Assembly: GCA_036571765.1 (NCBI GenBank)
Contig: BROE01000011.1
Coordinates: 7,920,712 to 7,984,711, forward strand
Direction: 5' to 3'
Source of the DNA: Plecoglossus altivelis
Lineage: Eukaryota; Chordata; Actinopteri; Osmeriformes; Plecoglossidae
Length of the DNA stretch: 64,000 nt
Shown in pieces: positions 11,973 to 25,650 of this stretch. The position numbers and the translations under genes are program-made. Below the pieces are notes generated by a model, which worked only from the letters and a program-made list of their open reading frames with translations, did not search any database and was not told the origin of the DNA. The first letter of the stretch is position 1; every line of letters starts with the position of its first letter.

Positions 11973-13046
11973 GCAGGTTGCGCAACAGCAGGGTCCACCA
12001 CCAGGCGTTAGGCGTAAGTGTATAAATAGAACTGTCTGAGTCAGAGGCTGGTCACTCCAGCGGTTAGCTACAGGCTCACACACAGGCTCACACACAGGCT
12101 CCCAACAACATCATACTCACACACACGCTCTATATCTATCGCTCACCCTCCACACCCTTAGCCCTGCACACACATGGCACACTCACACTCCACACTGGCC
12201 CCCCTCCACACACACCCCAAAACTGGCAATCATACTTAATCCCTCTCCAGCCTGAGTAATCCCCGCCAATCCGAGGCTAATCCTGGTTAATTCTGGGCGC
12301 TCCTCAGTTGGGTTTCACCCTCCAACCGCAGCGACAGGGTGGGGATTGGTCGGATCATGGCGTTGGAGGGTGGGCGCGGTGGCGACTGACATAATTGGTT
12401 GGACAGCGATGGTAGACTAAAAAAAACAAGCACAGGTTTCACAGGCCTTGAAAATCCGTCCAGATTGAGCTCCCTCCTCACGTCACGGCAACACTGTTGT
12501 TGCCACTCCTGGAGAAAACATGTTTTTCACTCAGCCTAGGCTATCCACCAGCACCAGTTCAGCCAATAGCTGAACCGATCAGGCAATACTACAAACCTGG
12601 CCTCCCACAGCCCTGATGCTACTGTAGTAAACAAACCTTTATTTTTCCAAGCCGGCTTCGCCAAGGGGGGAAGGAGCAGATGTAAAAAACGCAGGCTTTG
12701 TAGGAGTTAAGGAGAGGAGGGAGAGTGCAGCTTCTGAGACGATGCCAAGGCCTGTTCTACTACCTCAATCTGAAGCTTAACAGAGCCTCGGAGCTCAGTG
12801 CTCCTTAGCGATCATTGATCCTGATTCCAAAATGAAGCACTTAAGACGCCTTGATCAAGCGTCTAATCCCACAGTAATGAGATTGAGACCTTTTCACCCA
12901 GGACCTCAGCCCTGCTCAGACGGACTCTTCGCGTCGGCAAACACCCTCTGCCAACACTCCTCTCTTAATAATAGACTCTGACAAGGCTGGGGGTGACAGT
13001 CTGTTTGAGCCCCAGTCTTTTTCAATGTAAATTACAGACGTGTGGG

Positions 13047-13192
13047 AAGGAAGGAAGGAAGGAAGGAAGGATGGAAGGAAGGAAGGAAGGATGGAAGGAT
13101 AGAAGGAAGGAAGGATGGAAGGAAGGAAGGAAGGAATGATGGAAGGATAGAAGGAAGGAAGGAAGGATGGAAGGACAGAAGGAAGGAAGGAA
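13047..13192. repeat. (GGAA)n/(GGAT)n tetranucleotide microsatellite
   Basis: About 145 bp of GGAAGGAAGGAT-type units with a few substitutions. Confidence 0.95.
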
Positions 13193-13284
13193 ATGAAAAA
13201 TAATGGTTCTGTCCTATAAAGACGATTAGTATTTCAGTTTATATGGCTCTTCATTTAAATGGCTCCAACCAATAGTCTTTATGT

Positions 13285-13450
13285 AGTAAATTCATTCATT
13301 CATTTTCTAATGCTGATCCCTGGGAGGGATTGCAGTGCCGCTTGTTCCCATTTGGGGTCACGGGTGACTGGAGCCTAGCCCAGTAACTTCGGGCCTTAGG
13401 CGGGATACACCCTGGACTGGGGCCAGCAAGACGCAGGGCTTTGTGTAGTA
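13285..13450. repeat. Degenerate dispersed teleost repeat
   Basis: Contains the order ATTCATTCATT - TGATCCCTG - GGGTCACGGGTGACTGGAGCC - CTTAGGCGGGATACACCCTGGACTGGGGCCAG. This matches a very common fish interspersed sequence (GGTGGGCTGGAGCC ... GGCAGGGTACACCCTGGACAGGT). The family name is not assigned from memory. Confidence 0.65.
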
Positions 13451-15529
13451 CATTAAGTCCTAACACAGTTCTTCCTCTCATCTCCTATCAAGTGTGTGGA
13501 CAGTATGTGTCTACAGTACAATGGTGAGTATCATAGAAAAACAGACATACAGGTTTAGACACACAACTTGGAGACTAAACGCCGAGCTCTGAAACTCCAT
13601 CACAGGTCTCTAGATAACTTATGTGGATGAAGGGAATTCTAGCAGGTAAACAGCTTGATGTTTCTCCTTCTCCACCTCCCTCCTCCCAGAAGAGATGTGC
13701 CAAGAGACTTTCTGGAGTTCCCCTGGAGGATCCAATAGAACATCATGTAGCACATTTTAAGGAGTCTTACACACTTTTAAGGAGGACACTTAATTTACGA
13801 CGCATTCCATAAAGAGCGTTCCAGAAGGAGCGTCCCCGTTTTACATTCGCAGCATTCCTTTAGACGGGATCCGGACGATCCAGTCGAGCGTTCTGGGGAT
13901 TGTTCTAACAGAGCCTTCTAGAGAGTCAGCAAGACCGTGCAAAGTCGTTTTCCGACGCAGTTTGGCATTATTTATTAATCCATTTCATACAGCCAGGAGT
14001 CATTATGCATGGTCCTGTCAATGGGTATATCTCTCTATGGTGTGCATTTATTTGATAATAAGCAGGAGTGGGGGGAGAAGATAAAAAGAGCTGACTGCGT
14101 TCATTGTGGAGTCTTTTCTGCAGGCGGGGGAGAGACTTAAATGAGAGCCAGCCTGCCTCTCTTGTGTGGGAACGGGTCTCGTCTGCTTAAGCCTGTCTGG
14201 AGGCAATCGATGGAAATTAGGCGACGCTAAAAGATCCACTTCCTGTGACTGATGTCAACGGCGGCGCTTGTCTCCCTTTGAAGGGAAATAAAAACAGGGG
14301 GGGGGCAGAGGAGGGGTGGGCAGATGGGATTAATGGGGTTGGAGAAGGTGTGAGCTCACAGAGGTTGGGGGTGTGTGTGTGGGGGGGTGGGGGGCGGGGG
14401 GGCGCTCTGCAGGGGGGAGGGCAGATACGAGGCTGCGGCGGATTGAAGAGAAAATAGCAGGTCAGCCGCACTAGAGGAAGACAGGTCGGAACACTGAGTA
14501 GAAGCAGGATGGAATGGTGGTTCCCGAACAAGGAAGACTGCTTCAGGTTCTTTTTACACATTTATGGGTGCGCTGCTTCCAATGTTGCCTCCCTGTTAAA
14601 GAATGAATACGGCTCAAGATTTCCACTGTACAGTATGTTCGTTGTTAAAGAAGTGATAGAAATGAACATTCTGTAGGAGTGTAAACATCAGATATTATCT
14701 AGTATGCTTGAGGTGAGGAGCTTTTTGTTTTGTTCTGTAAATGTATTCATGTTCAAGACACAAAACAGCTCTGACAAAGTCACTTGTGCTTTGTGGGTGA
14801 ACAAACCTGGGCCACTTTAGCAGTATAGACAGAGTGAGCGCGATACAAAAAGAGTGTTTGGCGGGAGCAATAACAACAGAGGCAAGATGAGGAGAGGCTG
14901 AGGGCGTCCTCTGTAGAGATGAGGTCAGGGGAGTGTGAGGTGAACCAGCCAGCCAGTCTCACCTCCTCTGAGAACAGCCAAGGACTTGAAGGCAGGCCTC
15001 AGGCGACAGAAGTCCCTACCACCCCCCCCTACCCCACCCACACCATCACTAACACATCCCCTACCGCCCTCCTCCCTGTACAGAGCCCTAGGGAAGCTGG
15101 GGAGGGAAACAGGGGAGGACAGCGTCTGGTGCTGTGGGGGGGGGGCGGGGGGGGGGGGGGGTGTCAACCTGAGAAAGGTAGGCAGGAATAAGCCCAGGGC
15201 CCGGGGGGGCTGACAGTGAAGGCAATCCCCAGCAGACCGCTCACTAATTGGTGCTGCCGCTCCAGCGAGGGAGCCTCTGCTGTGAGGACGGACGGACAGA
15301 CTGACGGACACAAGAAGGCAAGGGAGAGGGAGAGCCCGGGAGGAAGGGGGGCGGTGTGTCAAGGAGAGGCCGTGTAAAAATAGAGTGGGCAGATTAAGGA
15401 GCATCTGAAAGAGAGCCGGGAGCCCATCGAAAAAATCCTTCCATGTATGCCAGCCTGTTGCGCTACTCCAGATGGCACTTGCAAGCCCTGGTGCGCTAAT
15501 CTCAGGGGACTGCCAGCCCTGGGCGAGAG

Positions 15530-16150
15530 GAGGGATAGGGAGTTTGGGGAAGGGAAGGAATGGGGAGTGTGGGGCAAGAGGGAAGGATGGGGAGTTGGTG
15601 GGGGCAGAGGGAGGGATAGGGAGTGTGGGGCAGAGGGAGGGATAAGGGGTGTGGGGCAAGGGAGGGATGGGGAGTGTGGGCAGAGGGAGGGATAGGGAGT
15701 GTGGGGCAGAGGGAGGGATGGGGAGTGTGGGGCAGAGGGAGGGATGGGGAGTGTGGGGCAGAGGGAGGGATGGGGAGTCGTGGGGCAAAGAGGGAGGGAT
15801 ACGGGAGTGTGGGGCAGAGGGAGGGATGGGGAGTGTGGGGGCAGAGTGAGGTGGGGGAGTGTGGGCAGAAGGAGGGATGGGGTAGTGTGGGGTCAGAGGG
15901 AGGGATGGGGAGTGTGGGGCAGTGAGAGGGATAGGGAGTGTGGGGCAGAGGGAGGGACGGGGAGTGTGGGGCAGAGGGAAAGACGGGGAGTGTGGGGCAG
16001 AGGGAGGGATGGGGAGTGTGGGGCAGAGGGAGGGACGGGGAGTGTGGGGATGGATGAGGGACGGGGAGTGTGGGGCAGTGAGAGGGACGGGGAGTGTGGG
16101 GCAGTGAGAGGGATAGGGAGCGCTGGACAGAGGGAGGGATAGGGAGCGCT
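15530..16150. repeat. 26-bp G-rich minisatellite, about 23 copies
   Basis: Unit approximately GGGCAGAGGGAGGGATGGGG followed by AGTGTG, repeated with small changes for about 620 bp. Runs of three and four G make the plus strand a likely G-quadruplex former; it is the template strand for foxo6 transcription. Long open frames in several phases on both strands are artefacts. Confidence 0.95.
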
Positions 16151-17889
16151 GAGCAGGATGTGCATAGTTGGCTCAGTTTCACAAGCGCCAGGCCACATCT
16201 AAAATCAGCGGCAGCACCTCCACTGCCTCCAGATATACACAGAATACATAAACTTAATAGGCATAAACGGTGTATGTGGTGTATACATGAATCTGGGAGC
16301 GTTTCATTGGTCACTACAATGACTTGCTCAGTCACTCAAGCGCCTAACCATGAGCCAGATCAAACGCACTCCAGTTACTGTCACACCGTCTTACACCACT
16401 GATCTCTGCCCCAGATCAGCTCTCATCATTCCCCTTCCCTTTGCCCCAGCACCACACACACTCCCACCTCACCTCGACAGGTAACACCCCCCCCCCCACT
16501 CAAGCCCCGCCCCCAGGAAGCCTGGCCGCGGCAGGTGGGTTGAGGAGGCACCTGTGGCAGCCCACGCCTCTGTGGGACCAAGCAGAGCAGCAGAGCAGCA
16601 GACCTCACACCTGGCAGAGAGCCGTGGAGCCGGCAGACGCCAGCCACCTCGCCTCCCAGCAGATGACAGGAGGAGCCTGGCTGGGAGAGACAGCTTCGAG
16701 GGGGCGGAGGTGTAATCACCCAGGACGGCTGGAAAGCAAGTGCACCAATAAAGACACCATATACTACAGTAGGTACTGTGAATTCTGTTGGAATAGGGGA
16801 CACTGTTTAATTCTCCTGTGGTCTAATTTGTCACAGTGCTCGAGGACCGAAAAACGGGGCCCACTGTAACTGAGGTGTAAAACAACATCCATCTGATCCC
16901 ATCCTAATCTTATCTAATGATTTATTAACGCTGCGTTTTAGCACCATGGAAGATGACTGTCTTTCAAACGGGTTTCGTCACCCTCCGAATGACCGGTGAA
17001 TGTTTAGGGTGCGCGACGCAAGTGGTCACTGATGGAGCTTTCATCACCTTTGTGTTTGGGAGAAAAGACACTTGATATCTGAGATGAACCTCTAAGCCTA
17101 CACTAGACAATCGATCGCTAGAAATAGCGATCCTCATAGAAAGAGGTTGGGCAGTGTGGTCTGCTCTGAACAACACATTCCTGGGATGAGAAGATTAGAC
17201 CACTTGGTTCTGTCACGTTGTGAGAGAGAAAAAAAAACGAATTTAAATGTGCGTTGGGACTTCTTCTTTTGTAAACGTTGTGCAAATTCACACCATCACA
17301 CCTCCTCAGACTTGTCATTCCATTGTTGTTAGTCAGGCATTCTTAAAACACACACACGAGAACACCGAAAACACACGTTTGATACTATGTGCATCAATGC
17401 GTCCGTGCACAAAGACACACACATACAGACACACACACACACACACACACACAACAACAAACCCACACACATCTCACGCTCGTGCTCTGTTCGCCAGGCA
17501 CTCTGGGCCTGCTCATTACTACAATGCCAAGCTACCAGTTGCTAAGGAGACCTGAGGGAGAGGGAGGGTTCCTGTTGCCATGGCAGCAAGCCTGCTTCCT
17601 GCCAACTGTCTTTCCCCATGAGACCTGACCATAGTAGACGGAGAGAAAGGGAGAAAGGCAGGGGAGGAATACAGGGGAGAGAATGAAGTGAAGAAAGAGA
17701 GGCTGGTTGGGGGTTATGGTGAAGATGTTGAAAGGGAAAGACTTGTAAATACTGGCTGGAGGCTCGGCTTGTCAGAGAACTACACTCGCGTGGGGCGGGG
17801 GGGGGGAAGCACGCTGAAATAATGTGCTGCTAAATTGATGAGGTGAAAAGAGAGAGAGCGAGGGACACAGTGAAAGGAGCTTGAAAGCC

Positions 17890-17921
17890 TCAGTGTGCAT
17901 GTGTGGGTGTGTGTGTGTGTG

Positions 17922-17952
<31 letters not shown>

Positions 17953-18025
17953 GTGTGTGTGTGTGTTGTGTGTGTGAGAGAGAGAAAGAGAGAGGAGAGA
18001 GAAAGAGCGAGCGAGCGAGTGAGCG
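17890..18025. repeat. (TG)n followed by (GA)n compound microsatellite
   Basis: About 75 bp of TG with single TTG interruptions, then GAGAGAAAGAGCGAGCGAG-type purine repeats. Confidence 0.9.
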
Positions 18026-18969
18026 ACAGAGAGAGTAACAGCAGCTTTTCCGTTGCCACGAATGCAGGGCCCACGCTCAGCGTCTCCCTGTGTCTCTGTG
18101 TTTGTCAACTGGTGACTGCACAACATGGCTGCCCACAACCAGAGCCAGGCGTTCAGAGGGAAAGTACATCCAGAACCAATTGCGCCCCCCCCATCCCTCC
18201 ACCCCCCCTCCCCTCCCTGGCCATTCACCTCCCACAGTGCCATGTCCTGGAGTGAACCTCTGGGCTGCCAGGGAAACCAGATCTGACACAGTTTCAGAGC
18301 ACCAATCGCACAATCTATCCGTCATGGAAAACTCTGCCAGGGAGACTATGAGCGGCTATAAAATAGGAGACGCAGAGACAGAGAGAAAGAAAGAGAGAGA
18401 GAGAGAAGAAAGCAAGAGACATGACACAGAGGACACTGAGAGAGAAGAGACAGAGAAGACAAGGAGACAGACAAAATTCTAAAATCAAACAGAAAAACTG
18501 AAAAAGAACCGTTGGGAAGGAGGGTGTGGTTTGTACAAGACAAGAGAAAAAGACTTTCTCAATCTCCAAATTAAAAGAAGCCTCATTGTTCTTCCTCGCC
18601 CATCTTCTCTCTGGCTTGGCTGGGTGGGGGTCAGGGGTTATTAAATTCTTCTTCTCGCTGCCTACAACTATTTTCTACAATGAAGCAGGCTCAGCCTATT
18701 TCGTGGGGAACGTCTCCTAGTTAGAAGGCCTGTTGGGCAGTGGACAGAGAGCACACGTAATGAGGAGGTGAGGGAAGAATCCTTTAACAAATAATGTCTT
18801 TTCGTTTATTTGCCTAGTATCGGACTTAGTTAGCACTCCATAACCCTTAAACCATCCTCCGTTTGACACGCATGCACTCACATGCAGGCACACGCACGCA
18901 CGCACGCACACACACACACACATGCTCCCTCTTGAGTCCGGCCAATAGCACGATCTCCCTCTCATTTTC

Positions 18970-19060
18970 CCACTGCCTCTTCTCTCTGTCTCTGTCTGTC
19001 TGTCCCTCTCCCTCTCTCTCCCTCTCTCTCTCTGGCTCTCTATCTGTGTCTGTCTGTCTG

Positions 19061-19122
<62 letters not shown>

Positions 19123-19125
19123 AGT
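18970..19125. repeat. (CT)n/(TCTG)n microsatellite
   Basis: TCTG and CT units, pure CT from about 19069 to 19113. Confidence 0.9.
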
Positions 19126-19205
19126 CTGGCTGTTTCTCATTGCCAGGGAATGTGGTGTCTGTCTTGTTCTCACAGACTCCAGGAAGCCATGGACGCTGAC
19201 TGCTC

Positions 19206-19262
19206 AGCCCAAGCCCCAGCCTTGGTCCCAGCCTCGGTCCCAGCCTTGGTTCCAGCCGCTGC
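19206..19262. repeat. 14-bp CCAGCCTTGGTCC tandem repeat
   Basis: About four copies of a CCCAGCCT(T/C)GGTC unit. Confidence 0.75.
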
Positions 19263-20167
19263 ACAGGCCTCACTTTGATGAATCCCCCCCCCCCCCCCCA
19301 CCTCCTTCACCCGGCTCGTCCGCCTCACATACAGACATGCCTTTATTGACTTATTCATGCATGGGTTTGTTTCAAGGGTTGAGCTCCTGTCTGCCAGCCT
19401 GACAGACAACCCCCTCCCTCCATGCCTGCCTCCAAATACCCCCTCCACCCCTCCACCACACACCCACACCACAACACACACACAAACACCCACACGCATA
19501 CACAAACATACACCCCCCCCCCTGTCCCCCAATCCCAGCATGGCACTGAAGGGGCTCAGGGTTCACTTGGGGTTCCTCTCTAGTTTCCCCTCCTCGTCAT
19601 TCTCTCATCCCCCCCCCACCCTTCCATGCCTCTCAATTCTATCCCATTCTCTCTCATTCCCCTTCTCCCACTCTCTCCTCTCCCCCTGTGTCTCAATGGT
19701 TAGGATCCAGTGAGAGGGAAGGTATGCCCACATTTCCTGGAACAAAGACAGCCCAATTAAGTCAGTTTGAGTTAGGGTCTGTGTGGCAAGGAGAAAGGAA
19801 ACACAGAACGGAGAGCGAGAGAGAGACGGAGGGAAAGCGAGAAGAGAGGAGACAGTCTAACGAGAGAGAAGAGGGGGAAGAGCAGAAGAAGAGCGGAAGA
19901 GGAGTGCGAGTCACTTTGTAGCGGAAGCGGGTCGACTCGCTTCGTTTTTAGCTCCTCAATGGGAGACTATGAAATATTAATAAGCGCTCCAGCCATACAC
20001 TTCAGAGGCCTATGGTAGAACTTAAAGTCTAATGAGAATCTCCTCATGAATTGCTAATGGAGATGCTGGAATGTGTGTTTTGTGGGTGTTTGTGTGTGTT
20101 CCAGTGTTCCAGTTTATGCGTGTTTTTGTGTGTGCATGTGTGTGTTTGTGTGTGCTTTCATGCATGT

Positions 20168-20171
20168 GTGC

Positions 20172-20216
<45 letters not shown>

Positions 20217-20217
20217 G
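20168..20217. repeat. (TG)n microsatellite
   Basis: About 21 uninterrupted TG units, flanked from 20070 by imperfect TGTGTTT sequence. Confidence 0.95.
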
Positions 20218-23200
20218 GTCAGTTGGTAACAGAGGGGTGGAGCACAGCAACTCTTTCAAAAAGAAGAGAGGGAACTTCATTAGGGGCTGGTAGCCCCCCT
20301 CCTCTCCCTCACTTTCACACTTTCACACACACAAACACACACCCACACATAGACTATCTCAACAACATACTTTCCCTTGAAAAGCCACTGACAAATGTGG
20401 ATGTTACATATATAAGTTATGCACTGCATGCCTCATACAACTCCACTGGAACAAATGACATCTAAATAAATATGAACACAAACTGCGCTTATGGAGAATA
20501 TCAGATCATTTAGATCAACAATTCATTTAATATTCTGAACTAACCACCATGTAAACTACTTTTCTTATAGAACTCTCCTGTCTTCGTATTGGTCCTGTAC
20601 CTGAGTGAGTGGGCCCAGTCTCTGGTAGATGTGCGGCCATGAGGATGAAGAGGAGGGGGAGACTGTGTACAGCAGAAGACCTCCTGCCTCGCCTCACCTA
20701 ACCCCTGCTGGCTAATGGCAGAGCCGGGACCCATGCTTGGGGACCGCGGGCCGCCAGCGAGCCAGGAACACGGGCGGCCCTGAGGTACAGCTCTGCGTGA
20801 GAGCGTTGCTTAGTGACCTCGTTTCTAACCGTCCTGGCCCAACCCCACCCCCTCCCCCCCATCCCCACCCCACTCCCCCCTCACTCCCCCCCGTCCAGAG
20901 GTGAAAGAAAGAGGCACCTAGGGAGATGGAGAGTAGCCTGAGACAGCACAGCACCTCCAGCCCCCAGAGGAACTCAGAGCCCTGACAGGGCTGGGTATTC
21001 AGGGGAGACTGTAGGACAACACCTGACACCACGAGGAGATGGAGTGACTCCGAGAGACGAGCGGTGTGAGGGAGAGGGGGCGGACCGCCAGGATGCTCGC
21101 TAAGGCACGCTGGAGCATGTGTCGTCAGCTGCACATCGGCTGGGATTCGCTGCTCTCCAGCGGCAGCGGGGGTCCGCGTGGGGAGGGCTGAGGCGAGGCA
21201 TGGTGGACCATATGCGTGCGGAGAAAAGCAGAGAAGCACATGAGATAGATGCGTCTCTGAGAATGTGTGAGAGGTGGGGTTCATTAACGTTGATGTGGAT
21301 TTGTGTATGTTGCGTGTGTGTGTGTGTGTGTGGGTGGGTGGGGGGGTGGGGGGAGTGTGTGTTAGCGGGGTGAGGTTGGGGGTGGGGGGCCTTTCCGCCT
21401 GAGTGGGGCTGTCACTGGGTATCAGTCAGTCGGGCAACGGCAGGCGGTGCAGATCATTAGCAGAGACAGAGAGAGGGAAGGGGAAAGAGGGAAAAGAGAG
21501 AGGGGTGAAAAAAGAAAGAGGGAGCAGAGGGAGGGAGGGAGGCCCAGGCACAGCGCCTCTTAATGTCAGTCTTTAGAGAACGACATAGACAGGCCTGCAC
21601 AAAGCTCAGTCACGCAATCAGACCACTCCATCCTCCCCACCATCCCTGTGTGTCTCCCTCTATGCCATCCTTTCTTCCCCTCTACTCCCACCATCTCCCA
21701 GTCTCCCTCCCAGTACACGTTCACTGGGTTAACAAGATACATGCCCGAGGTTTGAAATCTCCAACACCACTGTGGGACCGCCAGCAGCCTGACGGCACTC
21801 AATCATATCAACAGGACTCACCCGGAGACTGTATATCATAAGGAACACATTACAAAACCACCTCCTCCTCCCCCTCCCTCCTATCCCTCCTCTTTCTTCT
21901 CCACCTCCTCCTCCTCCGCTCCCTCGTTCACGGGACCGCTTGGCCTTCTCTTTCCTCTTGCTTTTCATCCCGCTCTCCTCCATGTGGAGCTCCTCTCCTC
22001 ATCCTAGACGTCAGTCGTATCTCATGTTTTAGTGCAGCGTCGTACGGTGACCACCCTCTGCTCAACAACACCGTTAAACGGACAGATTAATGCTACTATA
22101 AAATCTAGCGATGGGCTGCAGCGGTAGTCATCAAAACAGTATATGTACAGACGATGGCATCAAGGTTTTGATGAAGTCAGGCTTTAGGTGAGAATATACA
22201 TCATTCGCCAGACTGCAAGGCATTAGGCGAAGTAGGAAGGGGAAGGGCAGAAGGGAAGGAGGGAAGGAGGGAAGGAGACAGGCTGTGACAAAGGAGATGA
22301 AGAAGAGGATAGGTGACAAAGAGGGGTTGGCAGAGGGGGAGGAAGGACTTGTGTAACATTTTTGTTCCTACGGGTTCATGTCAAGAGACATTCTTTACGT
22401 GAGGTTTACATGATGTCCTTCATTTGTAAACAAGGAAACCTTGAAATGAACATGTATTTTTTATCTTGTTACATAATAATATAGCAATATCCTTTGGATA
22501 ATCGGTAATGCTAAAAATCTGTCGGAATCCAACGTAATTACAATGAACCGCAATGCAATTCAAACATCATTACACATGTGGTGCATATTTTTTATTTAAA
22601 ATGATCCCATCTGGGCCCTGACCAAGCTCATCAATGCATAAAACAAAACCTTGAAATCCATCATCTAAAAAAAAACTGACTTGGAAATATTCCAGATTAC
22701 ATCCCAAATCATATTAAAATGTGACCAAATGCTTCTACTGTGGATTTAAGTGCAATTTAGTAGAGAAGCAGACCTAATCTATAATGCTCATGAAGGCAGG
22801 CTGCAAGCTTTTTATCTGAGCCTTCAAACGCCATCTAAAAACGGAGAGGGAGAGAGGACAGCACTCAAAGAGACGAAAGATGCCAGCGGTTAGATTACAG
22901 AGAGAGGAAGAGAAGCAAAGCAGGAGAGACAGAGAGAGAGAGAGACATGAGAGACATGAGGGAGGCTGGGTTCAACCGAGGCTATCTGTCGTCTCTGCCT
23001 CAGCCACCTCATGGACAGAATGCTGAACGCAGACTTTCAAATCCTGACCTACTTTCATCAAATTGACACAGAAATCCAAGCTGAGATGTCGTCTTTTGCT
23101 CCCAACCTCTCCTCTCCTCTCCCCCCCCCCCGCCTGCCCTCACACGCACCCTAGAGGTCTACACCTATTCCATCAAATCAATTGTTTCAGTTGCATTTCC

Positions 23201-24164
23201 CCCCAAAATTGTCAATGATTTTAAGAAAGACTCCATGAATAAGTCAGTATCTTGAATTACTTCAGCTTCACTATTCAATGCACTTCAGGCTTCAATTATA
23301 AGGTGTCAGAATGTTCCGTTGAACTAATGAATATTCATAAAGACAAAATACTGTAGGTCCTTTATGGCCATGGTAGACAACAGACATTCTGTTTTGTCTC
23401 CATTTATCTAGCTTGGCATCATCGTGAATTTGGCAGTCCCAATCCTCCCGAATATGCCAACTTGTAAACATGCTCATCTGCTACTGAAGTCTGAACGGCC
23501 AACCGACTCTAAACTCAGGGCAAAATTGATTTCGGCGTCATAAATATAATCTATAAAGTTTCATTGGAATTTGGACTCCATAGATTCTTTCCCGCTTATT
23601 AGTATTAGTAATTAGTAATCAAATTTGAATCATAGAGCTGACTTGCGAGAAGGCTGGATTGTGTGCAACAATACTGAGCACTGACTGATTGATGCTGAAC
23701 GTCACTTGAACATGAGAATACTTCATTGAGAATAATCAGCATTAATGGTGACAGATAATAGAGTAGACGAGTTAAGTGTCCTGCTAATATGAGGCGGCTC
23801 TCTTTCCTGACAATCAGGTCCCTTATTTGCTTTCGTGACATTTGAGCTTTTAAGAAAAGCAGAAACAGACTAAAAAACAAATATTCGATTGCCTGCTAAA
23901 CTACTGGCAATTAAACGGTGAGATGAGATGTCTTTGATTTAATACATTGCTCTGCCTCAGGGACATGGTCAAACCCAAGGATGAACCATTCTGTGGTCAG
24001 CCCAGCGGTCAGCCTAGCGGTCAACCATGTGGTCGGGGTAATGGACTAGCAATTGGAAGGCAAAAGCAGTCATCACTCCATTCTAGCATCTCTCTATTTC
24101 TCCATCCCTGCACTTTTGGGTCCCTCTATAGGCTCTTTCTGTAAGCTTCCTTCCCATCTTTCCT

Positions 24165-24545
24165 CCATCCCTTTATCGCTCCATCCTCCAGCCCACATCT
24201 CTCCACCCCACCATCCCTATTGCTCCATCCCCTCTCCACCCCTCCATCCTCACCTCCATCGCTTCAGCTCCAGCCCACATCTCTCCACCCCTCCAGCCCT
24301 ACATCTCTTCATCTCTCCACCCCACCATCCCTACATCTCTCCACCCCACCATCCCTATATCGCTCCATCCTCCAGCCCACATCTCTCCACCCCTGCAGCC
24401 CTTCATCTCTCCACCCCTCCAGCCCTACATCTCTCCACCCTTACATCTCTCCACCCCTCCAGCCCTACATCTCTCCAGCCCTCCAGCCCTACATCTCTCC
24501 ACCCCTCCAGCCCTACATCTCTTCATCTCTCCATCGTTCCATCCG
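24165..24545. repeat. CTCCACCCCTCCAGCCCTACAT minisatellite
   Basis: About fifteen diverged copies of a 22-26 bp unit (CTCCACCCCTCCAGCCCTACATCT). It generates Ser/Pro/His-rich artefactual frames on the plus strand. Confidence 0.9.
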
Positions 24546-25017
24546 TCCCTCCAGTGGCATTAATCACAGACCTGCTGTCGTCTGCTGATTACCTCCAATC
24601 AATCTTAGTTTTCAGGAGCCTCTGAAGGGAGAAGTCCCTTATGAAGATCTGATTAAAAATGTAAGTACCTCGTAATATAAGCACATGCCTGGCTTCTTTG
24701 TCAATATTCTTTGACGTCTCGCCAGTTTCGATGGAGATTCTTCGACTGCACGCAAACAGGGCAGTTCCCCCGCTAACACAGTGGTTGGCCTGGGCTCGAC
24801 CCGGGAGCAGGCAGACGTGAGGCTGGGACTGAGATGTGCGGAAGTCATTTGTGGCTGAAGGAGACTGAAAGATGGGGGTGGGGGGATGCTGGGAGAGATG
24901 CACATCCTGTCTGCAATTAAGGTGAAATCAGAAGAAGAGGTCTGCTCTGCCTTGATAATGAGCCTCGTCTGAATTATTAAGTAGAGCTGCACCCCCCCAG
25001 ACTTGCTCTCCCATCAG

Positions 25018-25082
25018 GCACATACATGCACACACACAACCACACACACACACACACACTCACACACACTCACATACACACT
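25018..25082. repeat. (CA)n microsatellite
   Basis: Interrupted CA tract with CACT variants. Confidence 0.9.
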
Positions 25083-25205
25083 ACAGTCTGGGTGAAAAGT
25101 TTCATTTTTAATAGTGGCACTATTCAAACTATAATTATATAATTAGAAATATAACTATAATTGCACAAGGATAATTAGAGTATTACTTATTTAGTTATAT
25201 ACATA

Positions 25206-25405
25206 ATATGTGTACTACTGCAGTTTAATTCTTTGTACTGTAGTTACATTTATTCCACTGTGTACTGACGCTGTTTCATTTATTCTACTATGTGAACTAC
25301 TGGAGTGACGATCTTAATACTGCATGTGCTACTGCTGTTCCATTTATTGTTCTATGTACTACTGCAGTTCTATTTATTCTACTGCGTGTACTAATTCAGT
25401 TATAC
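25206..25405. repeat. Degenerate tandem repeat of about 45-50 bp
   Basis: Four diverged copies of a module reading GTACTACTGCAGTTC - ATTTATTCTACTGTGTG. Confidence 0.6.
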
Positions 25406-25582
25406 TAGCAGAACATGCAGAACGACTGGAGCACAGACGAACCAGATGAACTCACTCAGGTCACAGAACAACCGTTAAGTAGTGGGACACATGCTGCAGG
25501 CTGGCTGGCCAACTCCCACTAGCAGCCAAACAGCGCAGACACAGGAAGACTTGACGGAACACTCTAGGGTCTGGAACTGGTC

Positions 25583-25650
25583 ATAGGTATAGCTCAGCGA
25601 TAGAGCATTTCACTGCAGACCGCGAGGTTGTAGGTTCAAAAAGCTCCTAA
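25583..25650 (+). pseudogene. tRNA-Cys(GCA)-like relic or tRNA-derived SINE head
   Basis: GGTATAGCTCAGCGATAGAGCATTTCACTGCAGACC closely follows vertebrate tRNA-Cys from position 4 through the anticodon loop, with GCA in the anticodon place and an intact A box. The 3' half decays: the B box reads GGTTCAAAA and the acceptor stem does not pair. It is probably non-functional. Confidence 0.65.

Noticed and set aside
11720..12001. Acidic minus-strand frame (EEEVENDEEEV-like)
   Set aside because: It arises from a CTC-rich 21-bp tandem repeat in the foxo6 intron, with no splice sites or conserved flanks supporting a gene.
14925..16335. Frames of up to 287 codons on both strands
   Set aside because: They follow the 26-bp G-rich minisatellite and flanking C-runs; the repeated PHTPSLPLPHTP / GMGSVGQREG patterns are repeat artefacts in an intron.
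20712..21284. 190-codon minus-strand frame
   Set aside because: GC-rich intronic sequence with poly-Gly and poly-C tracts, no recognisable domain and no splice support.
24053..24625. 190-codon Ser/Pro/His frame
   Set aside because: It is a translation of the CTCCACCCCTCCAGCCC minisatellite.
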